From the NCBI RefSeq assembly GCF_024609265.1, contig NZ_JANHMP010000003.1, positions 299,497 through 363,496 on the forward strand: DNA of 64,000 bases, read 5' to 3'. The DNA comes from Geothrix campi. GTDB taxonomy: Bacteria > Acidobacteriota > Holophagae > Holophagales > Holophagaceae. The translations under genes and the position numbers were made by a program. Every line of letters starts with the position of its first letter. Positions within the stretch are counted from its first letter, which is position 1. Below, piece by piece: positions 48,801-57,405 of this stretch. The notes beneath the pieces were generated by a model that worked only from the letters and a program-made list of their open reading frames with translations, had not been told where the DNA came from and ran no database searches.

Positions 48801-48953
48801 GCGGATGTCTTCAACCTGTGGAATGTCCACAAGCCGACCTCCTACGATCAGAACTTCGAAGCTTCGGTGGACGCGGAAAACAAGAACTTCCTGAACGTCC
48901 TGACCTACCAGACTGCCCGCCGCATCCGCCTGGGCGTGAAGTACCAGTTCTAG
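45846..48953 (+). CDS. Oar-like TonB-dependent receptor 2
   Basis: The 1035-residue protein has signal peptide MSRIFTRLGFTAAAIVAGSG ending near GYAQ. The carboxypeptidase-regulatory-like domain is at about 30-110 (GAVSGIVTGPNGALIAGARV). The plug follows with YVIDGVNTTGAG and the segment GGSTGGMVNAVTKTG typical of the group. The large barrel ends RIRLGVKYQF with terminal Phe. AAGGAG lies 6 nt before the ATG. It stands alone between a long leader and a textbook terminator, so it is probably monocistronic. Substrate unknown. Confidence 0.92.
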   Translation: MSRIFTRLGFTAAAIVAGSGVMGYAQDATTGAVSGIVTGPNGALIAGARVILDGGRGQVVRVTDANGSFKASALIPGQYTVTVTAPGFETAAKLTANVSINTLTPVRLTLSKAAGAVVEVLATTQTIDTTTQTSGTTYNSETISSLPLGRSFSSIVNLAPGVSSSGIDSNNPSVGGSSGLENQYVIDGVNTTGAGYGANGSYSIVYGSLGTGINTDFISEVQIKSFGMDAEFGGSTGGMVNAVTKTGDNTLHAQVFAYFDLNSLQSKDKEPPRIDPSLRITPSFDSSNRYELGFTVAGPIIKDKLFYFVGYNPIRNSVKRTQIDPAQPFYGRQIEQKTETNSYYGKLNWMITSTQSLEFSIFGDPGKLPYGANRTAAIYTAPYSWEEVEFGGRNWTLKYNGVFFNDFLVEARVSQANNKFRRILDPAVQQTYRVSDVYTGVQYAPGPGFVDGTDDRNRQYDLKLTKTFGAFEFKAGYFKEDIEHKGGNTYQGPAGFVDPHSGATGQPYSSGALVSQRYYVLDPSLNYTVGTETRTPTNNIAPYWRITRARTTPPLIPTTAPWEGYFVQAKYSWNNRLFVKAGFRWESEDMAGLQQTYKFKAKDAMAPRLSITWDPNGDGKNKIYAFYGKYFEKVPLDLAVRSLSTEVGVSRSDFYNINSAYNSLTNPIQNGTAILDVRPATGYGVVNTTPTSTHFIGSQGFLTPVLPGTKLPYTNEYVLGWDMQPSEGLTISNRVIYRSLGRALEDMGIDGGNYLPYYIANPGENSGQIQQAALDLERTVYGVANPNLMGSGTTATWPKPKRDYWAFEIEVSKTTKHVNGFFNLRLSKLEGNYEGLFRNDNGQSDPNITSLYDFSLEYLKNYENPNAGNFPSYTNDGNPGAPIYHPRGLTGEEAFASGPLPNDRTVVANAGLTYSWDSGFSLTTLVKFQTGTPLNKFYGLIDYDNTGELAAGGRGSQGRTPNTLNFDLSGQYVWKLANKHQVSFRADVFNLWNVHKPTSYDQNFEASVDAENKNFLNVLTYQTARRIRLGVKYQF

Positions 48954-48975
48954 TCAGCACGCACGACCGCAAGAG

Positions 48976-49004
48976 AATCGGGCCCTTCGGGGCCCGATTT
49001 TTTT
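48976..49004 (+). terminator. Intrinsic terminator after receptor 2
   Basis: A 10-bp perfect stem AATCGGGCCC / GGGCCCGATT closed by a TTCG tetraloop is followed by a T-run (48998-49004). It lies 22 bp after the stop codon. Confidence 0.93.
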
Positions 49005-49479
49005 GTCTGCGGTTGCCGGCAGGCAGAGGTGGTCATCCCTCCGAAGGCCCGCCACTGGCCCGCACCTTCGGGTCCAGAGGTGCCCTCTTGCCCAGGCAAC
49101 GGCAGGGTCACATCACCGGTACGGGGAAGGCCATCGGCCAGCGGTACTTTTAAATACATGACCGATTAATCGTCAATTTATTTACTAATTCTGGACCAAT
49201 CCACACATGCCCGTTGGTGGACCTACCCAGCGACGATATCCATATCGTGCCGTGAGGTAGTGCACCAAAAACACAAGAAAAGTTCCCGTGAAATTTGAAA
49301 TTCGCGTTTATCCTTGTTCCACTCTTCAACTCTTTGGACATCGCCGTCCCCTTTCTTCTGGGCCATGACAACCTAACTTCCGGAATTCCGGAGGAGGGGC
49401 TGCCGCTGACCAGACGGACGCGGGACAGGGTGACCACCCACTTCCCCCGTGCGGCTTCCCGCACTCATAGGAGTACTGC
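49005..49479. promoter_or_regulatory. AT-rich, palindrome-containing leader of receptor 3
   Basis: These 475 bp have no supported gene. The part 49150-49330 is strikingly AT-rich for this genome. Three palindromes are visible: CGATTAATCG (49163-49172), ACGATAT-CC-ATATCGT (49233-49248) and TCCGGAATTCCGGA (49379-49392). They look like operator-type sites, but no regulator family can be assigned and promoter elements are uncertain. Confidence 0.45.
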
Positions 49480-52400
49480 ATGTATCCTTCTCCCCTCCGG
49501 TTGGCCCGTACTACGGCCCTCCTCGTTGCCGTGGGCGCTGCCGCCTACGCCGCTGGCGATGGCAACCTGTACGTCAAGGTCGTGGATATCCAGGGCAAGC
49601 CCGTGACTGGCGCGACGGTGATCATCACCAGCCCCACCCAGATCGGCGGCGCCCGGACCGTGCCCTCCGACAAGGACGGCAACGCCCGGTTCATCCGCCT
49701 CAGTCCGGGTGATTTCAAGGTCCAGGTGTCCAAGGAAGGCTTCCAGACCGCCACCCTGGCCGCCCTCGAAGTGAAGGTGGATCAGACGGCCTCGGCCAGC
49801 ATCAAGATCCAGGCCCTGGGTACCGCCACCGTCGAAGTGTTGTCCACCGTGTCCAACGTGGACGCCACCACGGTGACTACCGGCACCCAGATCACCTCCG
49901 CTGAATTGGAAACCCTGCCCATCGGCCGTACTCAGCTGTCGGTGCTGAATCTGGCTCCAGGCGTCATCTCCACCCTTGGCAGCTCCAACGGCAACCCGAC
50001 CCTGGCCACCGGCCTCAACCGCGACAACTTCGGCTCAGGTGGCGGCCGCAACAACACCTACCTCGTGGACGGTGTGGACGTGACCAGCCCCGAAGCCGGG
50101 ACGCTACGCACCACCATCGCCCCGGAACTGATCCAGGTGCAGGATGTGAAGACCGGCGCCATCACGGCGGAATACACCGCCCGCGCGGGCCTGTTCTCCA
50201 GCGTGACGACCAAGGTGGGAGGCAACGACTTTTCCGGTGGCCTCACCCTCGACTTCCAGAGCCCCTCGCTCCAGAACAAGGTGGGCTATGGCAAGTACGA
50301 CGTGGGTGAGCGCAGCGTCCGGGACTACAGCGCCTACTTCATGGGCCCCATCATCAAGGATCGGCTCTGGTTCGTCGGCAGCATCCAGACCGTGAAGGAC
50401 GAATACACGGTCAAGCTGCCCAGCGGCGAATCGCGCACGGGCCTGAACGAGGATGGCAAGCGGTTCTTCGGCAAGCTGACCTGGCAGATCACTCCCATCG
50501 ATCTGGTCAGCTTCACCTACAACACCAACCCCTACGACTTCGATAACCTCTCCAGCCCTGGCGTCGTCACCCGCCGGGCGTCCAAGACCGAGCAGGGCGG
50601 CAATCGCTGGATCGCGGCCTATTCCCACCAGTTCAGCGATATTTTCGTGGACGTGCACTACTCCCACCACCAGGAAGACAACAAAGTCACGCCTCTCTAC
50701 ACCAATGCGGGTCCACAAAACAACATCGTCTCCCTCCTTCCGGGCGGCCTCACGCCGGACCAGGCTCAGCTCGGCAACAGCGCCGGGATGGATCTCCGCG
50801 TCTACAAGAAGGATCTGCTCCGCGCGGACTTGACTTGGCTCCTCAACGCCCTGGGCAACCACACAATCAAGCTCGGTGCCCAAAGCGGCGAGGACTCCCT
50901 CACTCGTACGGCTGCCATCAGCCAAGGCGTGGCGTACGAGAGCTTCGACATCAACACCTACACCTGGGGCGGCCTGCCCGGCCTGCCTGGCGGCCAGGTG
51001 AAATCCCAGCGCACCCGCGTCCTGGGAGCGATCAACAACAATCCCACGCTCAAGGCCACGGCCATCGCCGCTGGCTATACGCCCACTGGCGCGGGCGGCA
51101 TCTTCCAGTCCTCGGACTTCAATGCCTACACCTTCAATGAAGCCAACCCCATCGGTGGCTACTACGGTTACCGGAACAACTTCGTGTCCACCGCCAGTTC
51201 CACGCCTAAGCAGAAGACGCAGGGTTTCTACATCCAGGACCAGTGGCAGGTCGGCCGCTTCACACTGAGTCCCGGCTTCCGCTTCGACAAGTACGAATAT
51301 GAAGCGGACAACGGCCAATCCCTGTTCAAGACGGACTACAACTTCGCCCCCCGCATCGGCGCGACCTACGATATCAAGGGCGACGGCCATTCCAAGATCT
51401 ACGCCTACTGGGGCCGCTACATCGACCCCATCCGCCTGGACATGGTGCGGTTCACCGGCAGCCTCCAGGCTTCCGCCACCACCGAAGACGTGCGGATGTT
51501 CAACACCTGGATCACCGCCATCAACCGCGGCACCAAGGGTTCGGTGGATGCCGTATTCGTGGACAAGTTCAAGCTCCCCAAAACCGATGAGTTCCGCCTC
51601 GGCTACGCCACGGACTTCGCACGAATCTATTCCTTCGAAGTGGTCGGCACCCTGCGCCGCGACTTCGACATCGTGGAGGACTGGGACATCGGCCTCTACT
51701 CCAGTGCCGATAATCTTGAGGGCGAGGCCCGTGGCCTCTACAACATGGGCTCCGCCCTCACCAACCCCTACGCCACCCTCAGCACCCAGCAGAAGCGCGT
51801 GGTGGACTACTTCCGCGGACTCGCCATGCCGGTGGAGTACTTTGCCGGTGGCGGCTACACCGGGGCCCAGAATCTGGCCCGGGCCCAGGCTGGCCAGCTG
51901 AACTTCGCCCTGGCCAACCTGCCCGGCGGCTTCCGGAAGTACAAATCTCTCGACTTCACCCTCACCCGCCGGGAATCCGACAACTGGGGCGGCTTCGCCT
52001 CCGTCAGCCTGGTAGATGGCCAGGGCAACAGCTTCAGCCTCGGCAACGCCGACTACCAGGGTGATGTGGCCCAGTGGGATCCGCGCCTGCCCTACATGAA
52101 CGGCAAGCTCGATGGCTCTGTGGATTGGATGGCGAAGTTCAATGTTTTCTATCACTGGGACATGGGCCTGCAGGTGGCCATGAACTTCAACGCCAATTCC
52201 GGCTACCACTACAGCGCCAGCGAGAAGGTCGGCACCCGCATCCTGAATTCCGCCCCGGCCGACATCAATGACGTGTTCACCGAGCAGGCCGGGAAATACC
52301 GGACGCCCAACTTCTGGCAGAGCGACATCCGCGTCCAGTACGCCTGGAAGTGGAACCAGAAGCTCCGCTCCGAGGTCTACCTCGACATCATCAACCTGAC

Positions 52401-52545
52401 CAACCGCCAGGAACCGACGGGCATTTCGGAGGGACTCAATGTCCGTTCCGGGATCACGACCATCTACAACGCAGCCGTGGCTGGCACACCGTACCAATTC
52501 CAGCCGCCCCGGCGCTACCAGGTGGGCTTCCGCCTGAAGTTCTAG
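49480..52545 (+). CDS. Oar-like TonB-dependent receptor 3
   Basis: The 1021-residue protein has signal MYPSPLRLARTTALLVAVGA ending near YAA. The regulatory-like domain is at about 28-110 (LYVKVVDIQGKPVTGATVII). The plug has LPIGRTQLSVLNLAPGV and NNTYLVDGVDVTSP. The barrel ends RRYQVGFRLKF with terminal Phe. AGGAG precedes the ATG. Compared with receptors 1 and 2 the plug motifs LETLPIGR/LPLGR are shared, so these are ancient paralogues rather than recent copies. A strong terminator lies 16 bp downstream. Substrate unknown. Confidence 0.92.
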   Translation: MYPSPLRLARTTALLVAVGAAAYAAGDGNLYVKVVDIQGKPVTGATVIITSPTQIGGARTVPSDKDGNARFIRLSPGDFKVQVSKEGFQTATLAALEVKVDQTASASIKIQALGTATVEVLSTVSNVDATTVTTGTQITSAELETLPIGRTQLSVLNLAPGVISTLGSSNGNPTLATGLNRDNFGSGGGRNNTYLVDGVDVTSPEAGTLRTTIAPELIQVQDVKTGAITAEYTARAGLFSSVTTKVGGNDFSGGLTLDFQSPSLQNKVGYGKYDVGERSVRDYSAYFMGPIIKDRLWFVGSIQTVKDEYTVKLPSGESRTGLNEDGKRFFGKLTWQITPIDLVSFTYNTNPYDFDNLSSPGVVTRRASKTEQGGNRWIAAYSHQFSDIFVDVHYSHHQEDNKVTPLYTNAGPQNNIVSLLPGGLTPDQAQLGNSAGMDLRVYKKDLLRADLTWLLNALGNHTIKLGAQSGEDSLTRTAAISQGVAYESFDINTYTWGGLPGLPGGQVKSQRTRVLGAINNNPTLKATAIAAGYTPTGAGGIFQSSDFNAYTFNEANPIGGYYGYRNNFVSTASSTPKQKTQGFYIQDQWQVGRFTLSPGFRFDKYEYEADNGQSLFKTDYNFAPRIGATYDIKGDGHSKIYAYWGRYIDPIRLDMVRFTGSLQASATTEDVRMFNTWITAINRGTKGSVDAVFVDKFKLPKTDEFRLGYATDFARIYSFEVVGTLRRDFDIVEDWDIGLYSSADNLEGEARGLYNMGSALTNPYATLSTQQKRVVDYFRGLAMPVEYFAGGGYTGAQNLARAQAGQLNFALANLPGGFRKYKSLDFTLTRRESDNWGGFASVSLVDGQGNSFSLGNADYQGDVAQWDPRLPYMNGKLDGSVDWMAKFNVFYHWDMGLQVAMNFNANSGYHYSASEKVGTRILNSAPADINDVFTEQAGKYRTPNFWQSDIRVQYAWKWNQKLRSEVYLDIINLTNRQEPTGISEGLNVRSGITTIYNAAVAGTPYQFQPPRRYQVGFRLKF

Positions 52546-52561
52546 GTCGAGCACCATCGCT

Positions 52562-52597
52562 AAGTAAAAAGGGGGCCCTCGGGCCCCCTTTTTACTT
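52562..52597 (+). terminator. Intrinsic terminator after receptor 3
   Basis: A perfect 17-bp stem (52562-52578 / 52581-52597), core GGGGGCCC-TC-GGGCCCCC, is followed by TTTTT. The AAAAA/TTTTT arms make it work in both directions, so it also ends the convergent pduO transcript. Confidence 0.92.
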
Positions 52598-52611
52598 GGT
52601 GTGGCGTACCG

Positions 52612-53169
52612 TCAGTCCTTCGGCACCCACTGGATGTCGGCCACGCCGGCGGTGGCGTTCTCGGCGCGGGCCAGGGCGAAAAGCCAGTCGCTGAGGCGGT
52701 TGAGGTAGGCCAGGACCGCCGGGTTCATGGCCTCCTCATGGGTGAGGGCCACCACCTCGCGCTCGGCGCGGCGACAGACCGTGCGGGCCAGATGGGCGTA
52801 CGCCGAGGCTGGGGTGCCACCAGGCAGCACGAAGGCCGTCATGGGCGGCGCCAGGGCCGTGAGGCGGTCGATGTCCGCCTCCATGTCCGCCAGGGCCCAG
52901 GTGGGCGTGCTCATGCGGGTGCCCAGCAGCTCCTGGCGCGAGGCGGGGGTGGCGAGGATGGCCCCCAGCACGAAGAGGTCATGCTGGACACGCTGCAGCG
53001 TCTCCCGGGTCGCACAGGGCAAGGTCGCGTGCAGGCCCAGCAGGCCCATGACGCTGTTCAACTCGTCCAGGGTGCCGTAGGCCACCAGGCGGAGGTGGGA
53101 CTTGCTCACTCGGTCGCCCCCGAAGAGGCCCGAGGAACCGTCATCGCCGGTGCGCGTGTAGAGCTTCAT
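52612..53169 (-). CDS. pduO: Cob(I)yrinic acid a,c-diamide adenosyltransferase, PduO type
   Basis: The 185-residue trimeric ATP:cob(I)alamin adenosyltransferase has the N-terminal ATP motif YTRTGDDGSSGLFGGDRV. The cobalamin-site helix is RTVCRRAEREVVAL and the C-terminal motif is YLNRLSDWLFALAR. It makes adenosylcobalamin. No B12 riboswitch or B12-dependent enzyme is visible nearby. It is last in the minus-strand run leuS-cysK-pyrE-pduO, 38 bp after pyrE. Confidence 0.94.
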   Translation of the reverse strand: MKLYTRTGDDGSSGLFGGDRVSKSHLRLVAYGTLDELNSVMGLLGLHATLPCATRETLQRVQHDLFVLGAILATPASRQELLGTRMSTPTWALADMEADIDRLTALAPPMTAFVLPGGTPASAYAHLARTVCRRAEREVVALTHEEAMNPAVLAYLNRLSDWLFALARAENATAGVADIQWVPKD

Positions 53170-53207
53170 GATCGGACCTCGAAAACAGGGACAGGATGGA
53201 TCAGCGC

Positions 53208-53849
53208 CTATGCCCCGCCGTGGGCGCGGCTCCAGACCACGGTATCGGACCGCCAGTCCTTCAGGGCTGCCAGACCGGCGGCATCCAGGATGCCGCGGTG
53301 TTCGGCTTCATCGGACAGCACCTGGAACGAGCCGAGCACCTCGAACGGGATGCGCGCCGAGGCAAAGGCCTTTTCCGCCTGGGGCAGGCCGTAGCTGAAG
53401 AGGGCCAGCACCGCGGGCACCTCGGCGCCCTCGGCCCTAAGCGCGTCCGCGCACTTGAGGCTGGACATGCCGGTGGAGATGAGGTCCTCGATGAGCACGG
53501 CGCGGTGGCCCTTCGCCAGGGGGCCCTCCACCTGGCGGCCCATGCCGTGGTTCTTGGGGGTGGGCCGCACATAAGCCATGGGCAGGCCCATCCGGTCGGC
53601 CACCATGGCCGCCCAGGGGACGCCCGCCGTGGCCGCCCCGGCGATGAGGGTGGGGGCGAAGGTGGCCGTCCGGGTCACCAGGGCGTCCACGATCAGGCCG
53701 CGGGCCTCCGGAAAGCCCAGCAGCTGGCGGTTGTCGCAGTAGATGGGCGACTTCAGGCCGCTGGCCCAGGTGAAGGGGTCCAGGGGCTGCAGGCGCACGG
53801 CCCCCGCATCCAGGAGACAGGCGGCGAGATCCCGGGGCGAGAGCGGCAT
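53208..53849 (-). CDS. pyrE: Orotate phosphoribosyltransferase
   Basis: The 213-residue enzyme transfers orotate to PRPP to give OMP in pyrimidine synthesis. The PRPP-binding motif AVLIEDLISTGMSS is at about 117-130. The catalytic loop with RPTPKNHGMGRQVEG is present, and FTWASGLKSPIYCDNR marks the N-terminal family block. Start ATG shares one base with the cysK stop (TGATG). Confidence 0.94.
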   Translation of the reverse strand: MPLSPRDLAACLLDAGAVRLQPLDPFTWASGLKSPIYCDNRQLLGFPEARGLIVDALVTRTATFAPTLIAGAATAGVPWAAMVADRMGLPMAYVRPTPKNHGMGRQVEGPLAKGHRAVLIEDLISTGMSSLKCADALRAEGAEVPAVLALFSYGLPQAEKAFASARIPFEVLGSFQVLSDEAEHRGILDAAGLAALKDWRSDTVVWSRAHGGA

Positions 53850-54787
53850 CAGATCTCCAGCTCCGCCACGGGCTGCTTGGACATGTAGCGCTCGGCGCCG
53901 TCAGGGAAGAGGGTCACGACGCGGGCACCCGCGGGCAGGGACTTCGCCACTTCGCGGGCGGCCCAGGCGTTGGCGCCGCTGGAGGCACCCACCAGGCAAC
54001 CTTCGGTGGCGATGAGCTCCCGGGCCGTGGCCAGGCTGTCGGCGTCCGCCACGTCGATGATGCGATCCGCGATGGAGAGATCGAGGCTGGCGGGGATGAA
54101 GCCGTTGCCGACGCCCTCCACCACCCACTCCTTCAACGGCGCGCCGCAGTAGACCGAGCCCACAGGCTGCACCACCACGGCGTGGATCTTCGGGTTCTTC
54201 TCCTTGAGGTAGCGGGCGATGCCCGTGAAGGTGCCGCCGCTGCCGGCGCCCAGCACCACCGCGTCCACGCGACCCTCCATCTGCGCCCAGATCTCAGGCC
54301 CCGTGGTGGCGTAGTGGCTGTCGGGGTTGCTGGGGTTGTCGAACTGCTGGGGCACGAACGCATGTGGAATGCTCGCCGCCAGCTCCTTGCACTTCTCGAT
54401 GGCGCCCACCATCCCCTTTTCCTTGGGGATCAGCACCAGCTCCGCGCCCAGCGCCTTCATGAGCATCATCTTTTCGCGGCTGTACTTCGTGGGCACGCAA
54501 AGGATGCAGCGGTAGCCCAGCGCCTTGGCCGCGATGGCCAGCCCCACGCCCGTGTTGCCCGCCGTGGGCTCGATGATGGTGCTGACGCCCGGCTTGATCT
54601 GACCCAGGGCCTCGGCGGCCTTGATCATGCCCACACCGATGCGGTCCTTCACGCTGCCGCCGGGATTGAGGTACTCGAGCTTGGAGAAGAGCTGGAGGCC
54701 CGGCGCGAAGCGCGTGAGGCGCAGCAGCGGGGTGTTGCCCACCAGGTCCAGGACGGAATCGACGACGGAAGGAAGGGTTTGCGTCAC
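53849..54787 (-). CDS. cysK: Cysteine synthase family (O-acetylserine sulfhydrylase)
   Basis: The 312-residue fold-type-II PLP enzyme has Lys47 in NPGGSVKDRIG. The substrate loop is EPTAGNTGVGLA, the phosphate loop is GAGSGGTFTG, and it has the family end block GASSGANAWAA. The usual TSGNTG is TAGNTG here. A PLP cystathionine beta-synthase lacking CBS domains is the alternative, and the trans-sulfuration enzyme gene at 26249 makes this worth testing. It lies 4 bp after leuS. Confidence 0.88.
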   Translation of the reverse strand: MTQTLPSVVDSVLDLVGNTPLLRLTRFAPGLQLFSKLEYLNPGGSVKDRIGVGMIKAAEALGQIKPGVSTIIEPTAGNTGVGLAIAAKALGYRCILCVPTKYSREKMMLMKALGAELVLIPKEKGMVGAIEKCKELAASIPHAFVPQQFDNPSNPDSHYATTGPEIWAQMEGRVDAVVLGAGSGGTFTGIARYLKEKNPKIHAVVVQPVGSVYCGAPLKEWVVEGVGNGFIPASLDLSIADRIIDVADADSLATARELIATEGCLVGASSGANAWAAREVAKSLPAGARVVTLFPDGAERYMSKQPVAELEI

Positions 54788-54791
54788 AGGA

Positions 54792-57218
54792 TCAACCTTT
54801 CACCACAATGCTCACCAGCTTGCCGCCGGCCGGCAGGACCACTTTCACGATTTCCTTGCCCGCCAGGTGGGGCTGCGCTTCGGCACAGGCGAGCGCGGCC
54901 TTCCGGCGGTCATCTTCGCCCGCGTGGACGGGCACGGTGATGCGGCCCCGCACCTTGCCGTTCACCTGCACCACCACCAGCACCTCGTCGGCTTCCAGAT
55001 ACTGGGCGTCGGCCTCGGGCCAGGCGGCCTGCATGCAGAGGCCGGTCTTCCCAAGCTGGCTCCAGAGCTGTTCCGCCAGGTGGGGCGCCACCGGCGACAT
55101 CATCCGCACGAAGGCGTCGAGGGCGTGCTGCAGCACGGCGTGGCGATGGGGGGAACCGACGGGCAGGTCGCCCAGGGCGTTGGACAGCTCCATGAGGCCC
55201 GACACCACGGTGTTGAACTGGTAGCGGCGCTCCAGGTCGTCCGTGAGGCGGGCGATGGTCTGGTTGAGCTTGATCAGCAGCGCCTTCTCCTCGGCGCCAA
55301 GCTGGTCCTTGGCGGGCAGCGGATCGGGGCTGACGCGATGGTCCTCCACCATGCGGGTGATGCGCTTGAGGAAGCGGCTGGCGCCCTCGATGCCCTCGAA
55401 ACCCGTCCAGTCGATCTCCTTCTCGATGGGCGCGGCGAAGATCATGAAGAGACGCAGGGCGTCCGCCCCGTACTTCGAGATGACCTCGTCGGGATCCACG
55501 ATGTTGCCCTTGGACTTGCTCATCTTCGAGCCGTCCTTCAACACCATGCCCTGGCAGATGAGCTTCTGGAACGGCTCCGGGCCGCTGGCCAGGCCCAGGT
55601 CGCGCAGCACCTTGTAGAAGAAGCGCGCGTAGATCAGGTGCATGGTGGCGTGCTCGATGCCGCCCACATAGAGATCCACGGGCATCCAGGCGTCGCTCTC
55701 GGCCTTGGCGAAGGGCAGCTCGGTGTTCTTGGGATCCAGATAGCGGAGCCAGTACCAGCTGCTGTCCACGAAGGTGTCCATCGTGTCGGTCTCGCGGCGA
55801 GCGGGCTTGCCGCAACACGGACAGGCGCAGTCGAGGAAGGATCTCGACGTGGTGAGGGGCGAAGGTCCCACGCCCGTGAACGCCACATCCTCCGGCAGGC
55901 GCACGGGCAGGTTCTCGGCCTTCTCGGGTACCACGCCGCAGTTCGGGCAATGCACCGTCGGGATGGGCGTGCCCCAGTAGCGCTGGCGGCTGAGGCCCCA
56001 GTCCTTGAGCTTGTAGGTGGTCGTCTTGGCGGCGCGACCGCCCAGCTTCGCCACCATGGCCGTGACAGCATCCTCGCTCTTCATCCCCGTGAACTCGCCG
56101 CTATTCACCAGGGTGCCGAGGTCCCACTCGCTGGTGGATTCGATGACCTGGGGGATGGGCAGACCGTACTTCTTGGCAAATTCATTGTCGCGCTCATCAT
56201 GCGCGGGCACGCCCATGACCGCGCCCGTGCCGTAGTCCATGAGCACGTAGTTGGCGGCAAAAACCGGCACCTTCTCGCCCGTGAAGGGATGAATCACGGA
56301 GAGCGCCGTGCGGTGGCCCAGCTTCACGTCGCTGGTGAGGCGCTCCTCGCGGCTCACCGCGGCCACCTGGTCGCAGAAAGCCTTCAGCGCTGCATCGGTC
56401 TCGGCAGCCTTCTCGATGACGGGATGCTCCGTGCTGAGGGCCATGAAGGTGACGCCGAAGAGCGTGTCCAGGCGCGTGGTGAAGACCTCGACCTGGCCAC
56501 CTCCGTCGAGGTCGAAGGCTAGGCGCGCACCCTCGGAACGCCCGATCCAGTTGCGCTGCATGGTCTTCACGTTCTCGGGCCAGTCCAGGCCGTCGAGGCA
56601 CTCCAGCAACTCGTCGGCATACTTCGTGGTCTTGAAGAAATACTGCTCCAACGGCTTCTGGGTGACCGGGAAGCCCGTGCGCTCGTCCTTGCCGTCCACC
56701 ACCTGCTCGTTGGCCAGCACCGTACCCAGCGCCTCGCACCAGTTCACGGTGCGCATGGCGCGGAAGACATCACCCGCCTCCCACATCTTCAGGAAGAGCC
56801 ACTGGTTCCAACGGTAATAGTCGTCCTGGAAGCTGGCAATCTCGCGGTCCCAGTCGTAGCTGATGCCCATCTTCTGGATCTGGCCCTTCATCTCCTCGAT
56901 GTTCTGGCGGGTCCAGATGGCGGGGTGGATGCCGTTCTTGATGGCGGCATTTTCGGCTGGCAGCCCAAAGCTGTCCCAGCCCAGCGGGTGCATGACCTCG
57001 TAGCCCCGCATGCGCCGGAAGCGGGCCGTGACGTCGCCCAGGGTGTAGTTGCGCACGTGCCCCATGTGGATGCGGCCGCTGGGATAGGGCAACATCACCA
57101 GCATGTAGAAGGTCTTCGACCCGGGCAGCAGCTCCGAGGCCCGCTTGGCGCGGAAGGCGCCGGACTCGAGCCAGCGGCGCTGGATCTCGGGTTCCTGGGT
57201 CAGGGGCTGGAAGGGCAT
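54792..57218 (-). CDS. leuS: Leucyl-tRNA synthetase
   Basis: The 808-residue class I synthetase has the HIGH-type motif in PYPSGRIHMGHVRNYTLGD. The CP1 editing domain (about 220-420) contains the Thr/Asp-rich editing pocket (VMGVPAHDERDNEFAKKYG). The zinc-like CPNCG and CPCCGKP pairs and KMSKS in DGSKMSKSKGN are present, and an anticodon-binding domain ends the protein. Family length is about 800-870. It is first of a four-gene minus-strand operon; the 187-bp divergent gap upstream probably holds its promoter. Confidence 0.97.
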   Translation of the reverse strand: MPFQPLTQEPEIQRRWLESGAFRAKRASELLPGSKTFYMLVMLPYPSGRIHMGHVRNYTLGDVTARFRRMRGYEVMHPLGWDSFGLPAENAAIKNGIHPAIWTRQNIEEMKGQIQKMGISYDWDREIASFQDDYYRWNQWLFLKMWEAGDVFRAMRTVNWCEALGTVLANEQVVDGKDERTGFPVTQKPLEQYFFKTTKYADELLECLDGLDWPENVKTMQRNWIGRSEGARLAFDLDGGGQVEVFTTRLDTLFGVTFMALSTEHPVIEKAAETDAALKAFCDQVAAVSREERLTSDVKLGHRTALSVIHPFTGEKVPVFAANYVLMDYGTGAVMGVPAHDERDNEFAKKYGLPIPQVIESTSEWDLGTLVNSGEFTGMKSEDAVTAMVAKLGGRAAKTTTYKLKDWGLSRQRYWGTPIPTVHCPNCGVVPEKAENLPVRLPEDVAFTGVGPSPLTTSRSFLDCACPCCGKPARRETDTMDTFVDSSWYWLRYLDPKNTELPFAKAESDAWMPVDLYVGGIEHATMHLIYARFFYKVLRDLGLASGPEPFQKLICQGMVLKDGSKMSKSKGNIVDPDEVISKYGADALRLFMIFAAPIEKEIDWTGFEGIEGASRFLKRITRMVEDHRVSPDPLPAKDQLGAEEKALLIKLNQTIARLTDDLERRYQFNTVVSGLMELSNALGDLPVGSPHRHAVLQHALDAFVRMMSPVAPHLAEQLWSQLGKTGLCMQAAWPEADAQYLEADEVLVVVQVNGKVRGRITVPVHAGEDDRRKAALACAEAQPHLAGKEIVKVVLPAGGKLVSIVVKG

Positions 57219-57405
57219 GGCGGAACTCCACTGGAACCCTTGATTCTACAAGGAAAGGGGCCGTCCTCCAGCCTTGGTTGGCGCCTGGAGGGCAGTGCAG
57301 TCCCGGACCTGGGGGAGGGCACCAGAGCCCCGGGTGCCGATGCGCAGGTCGGTGGAGCCCCCACCAGTGATGGAAAAGGTGCATGATTCTGCCCACGGAG
57401 AACCG

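Noticed and set aside
45945-48830. A 961-codon antisense frame over receptor 2 (and a similar one at 50104-52557 over receptor 3)
   Set aside because: Val/Gly/Asp-rich composition without family motifs; a mirror of codon bias in the receptor genes.
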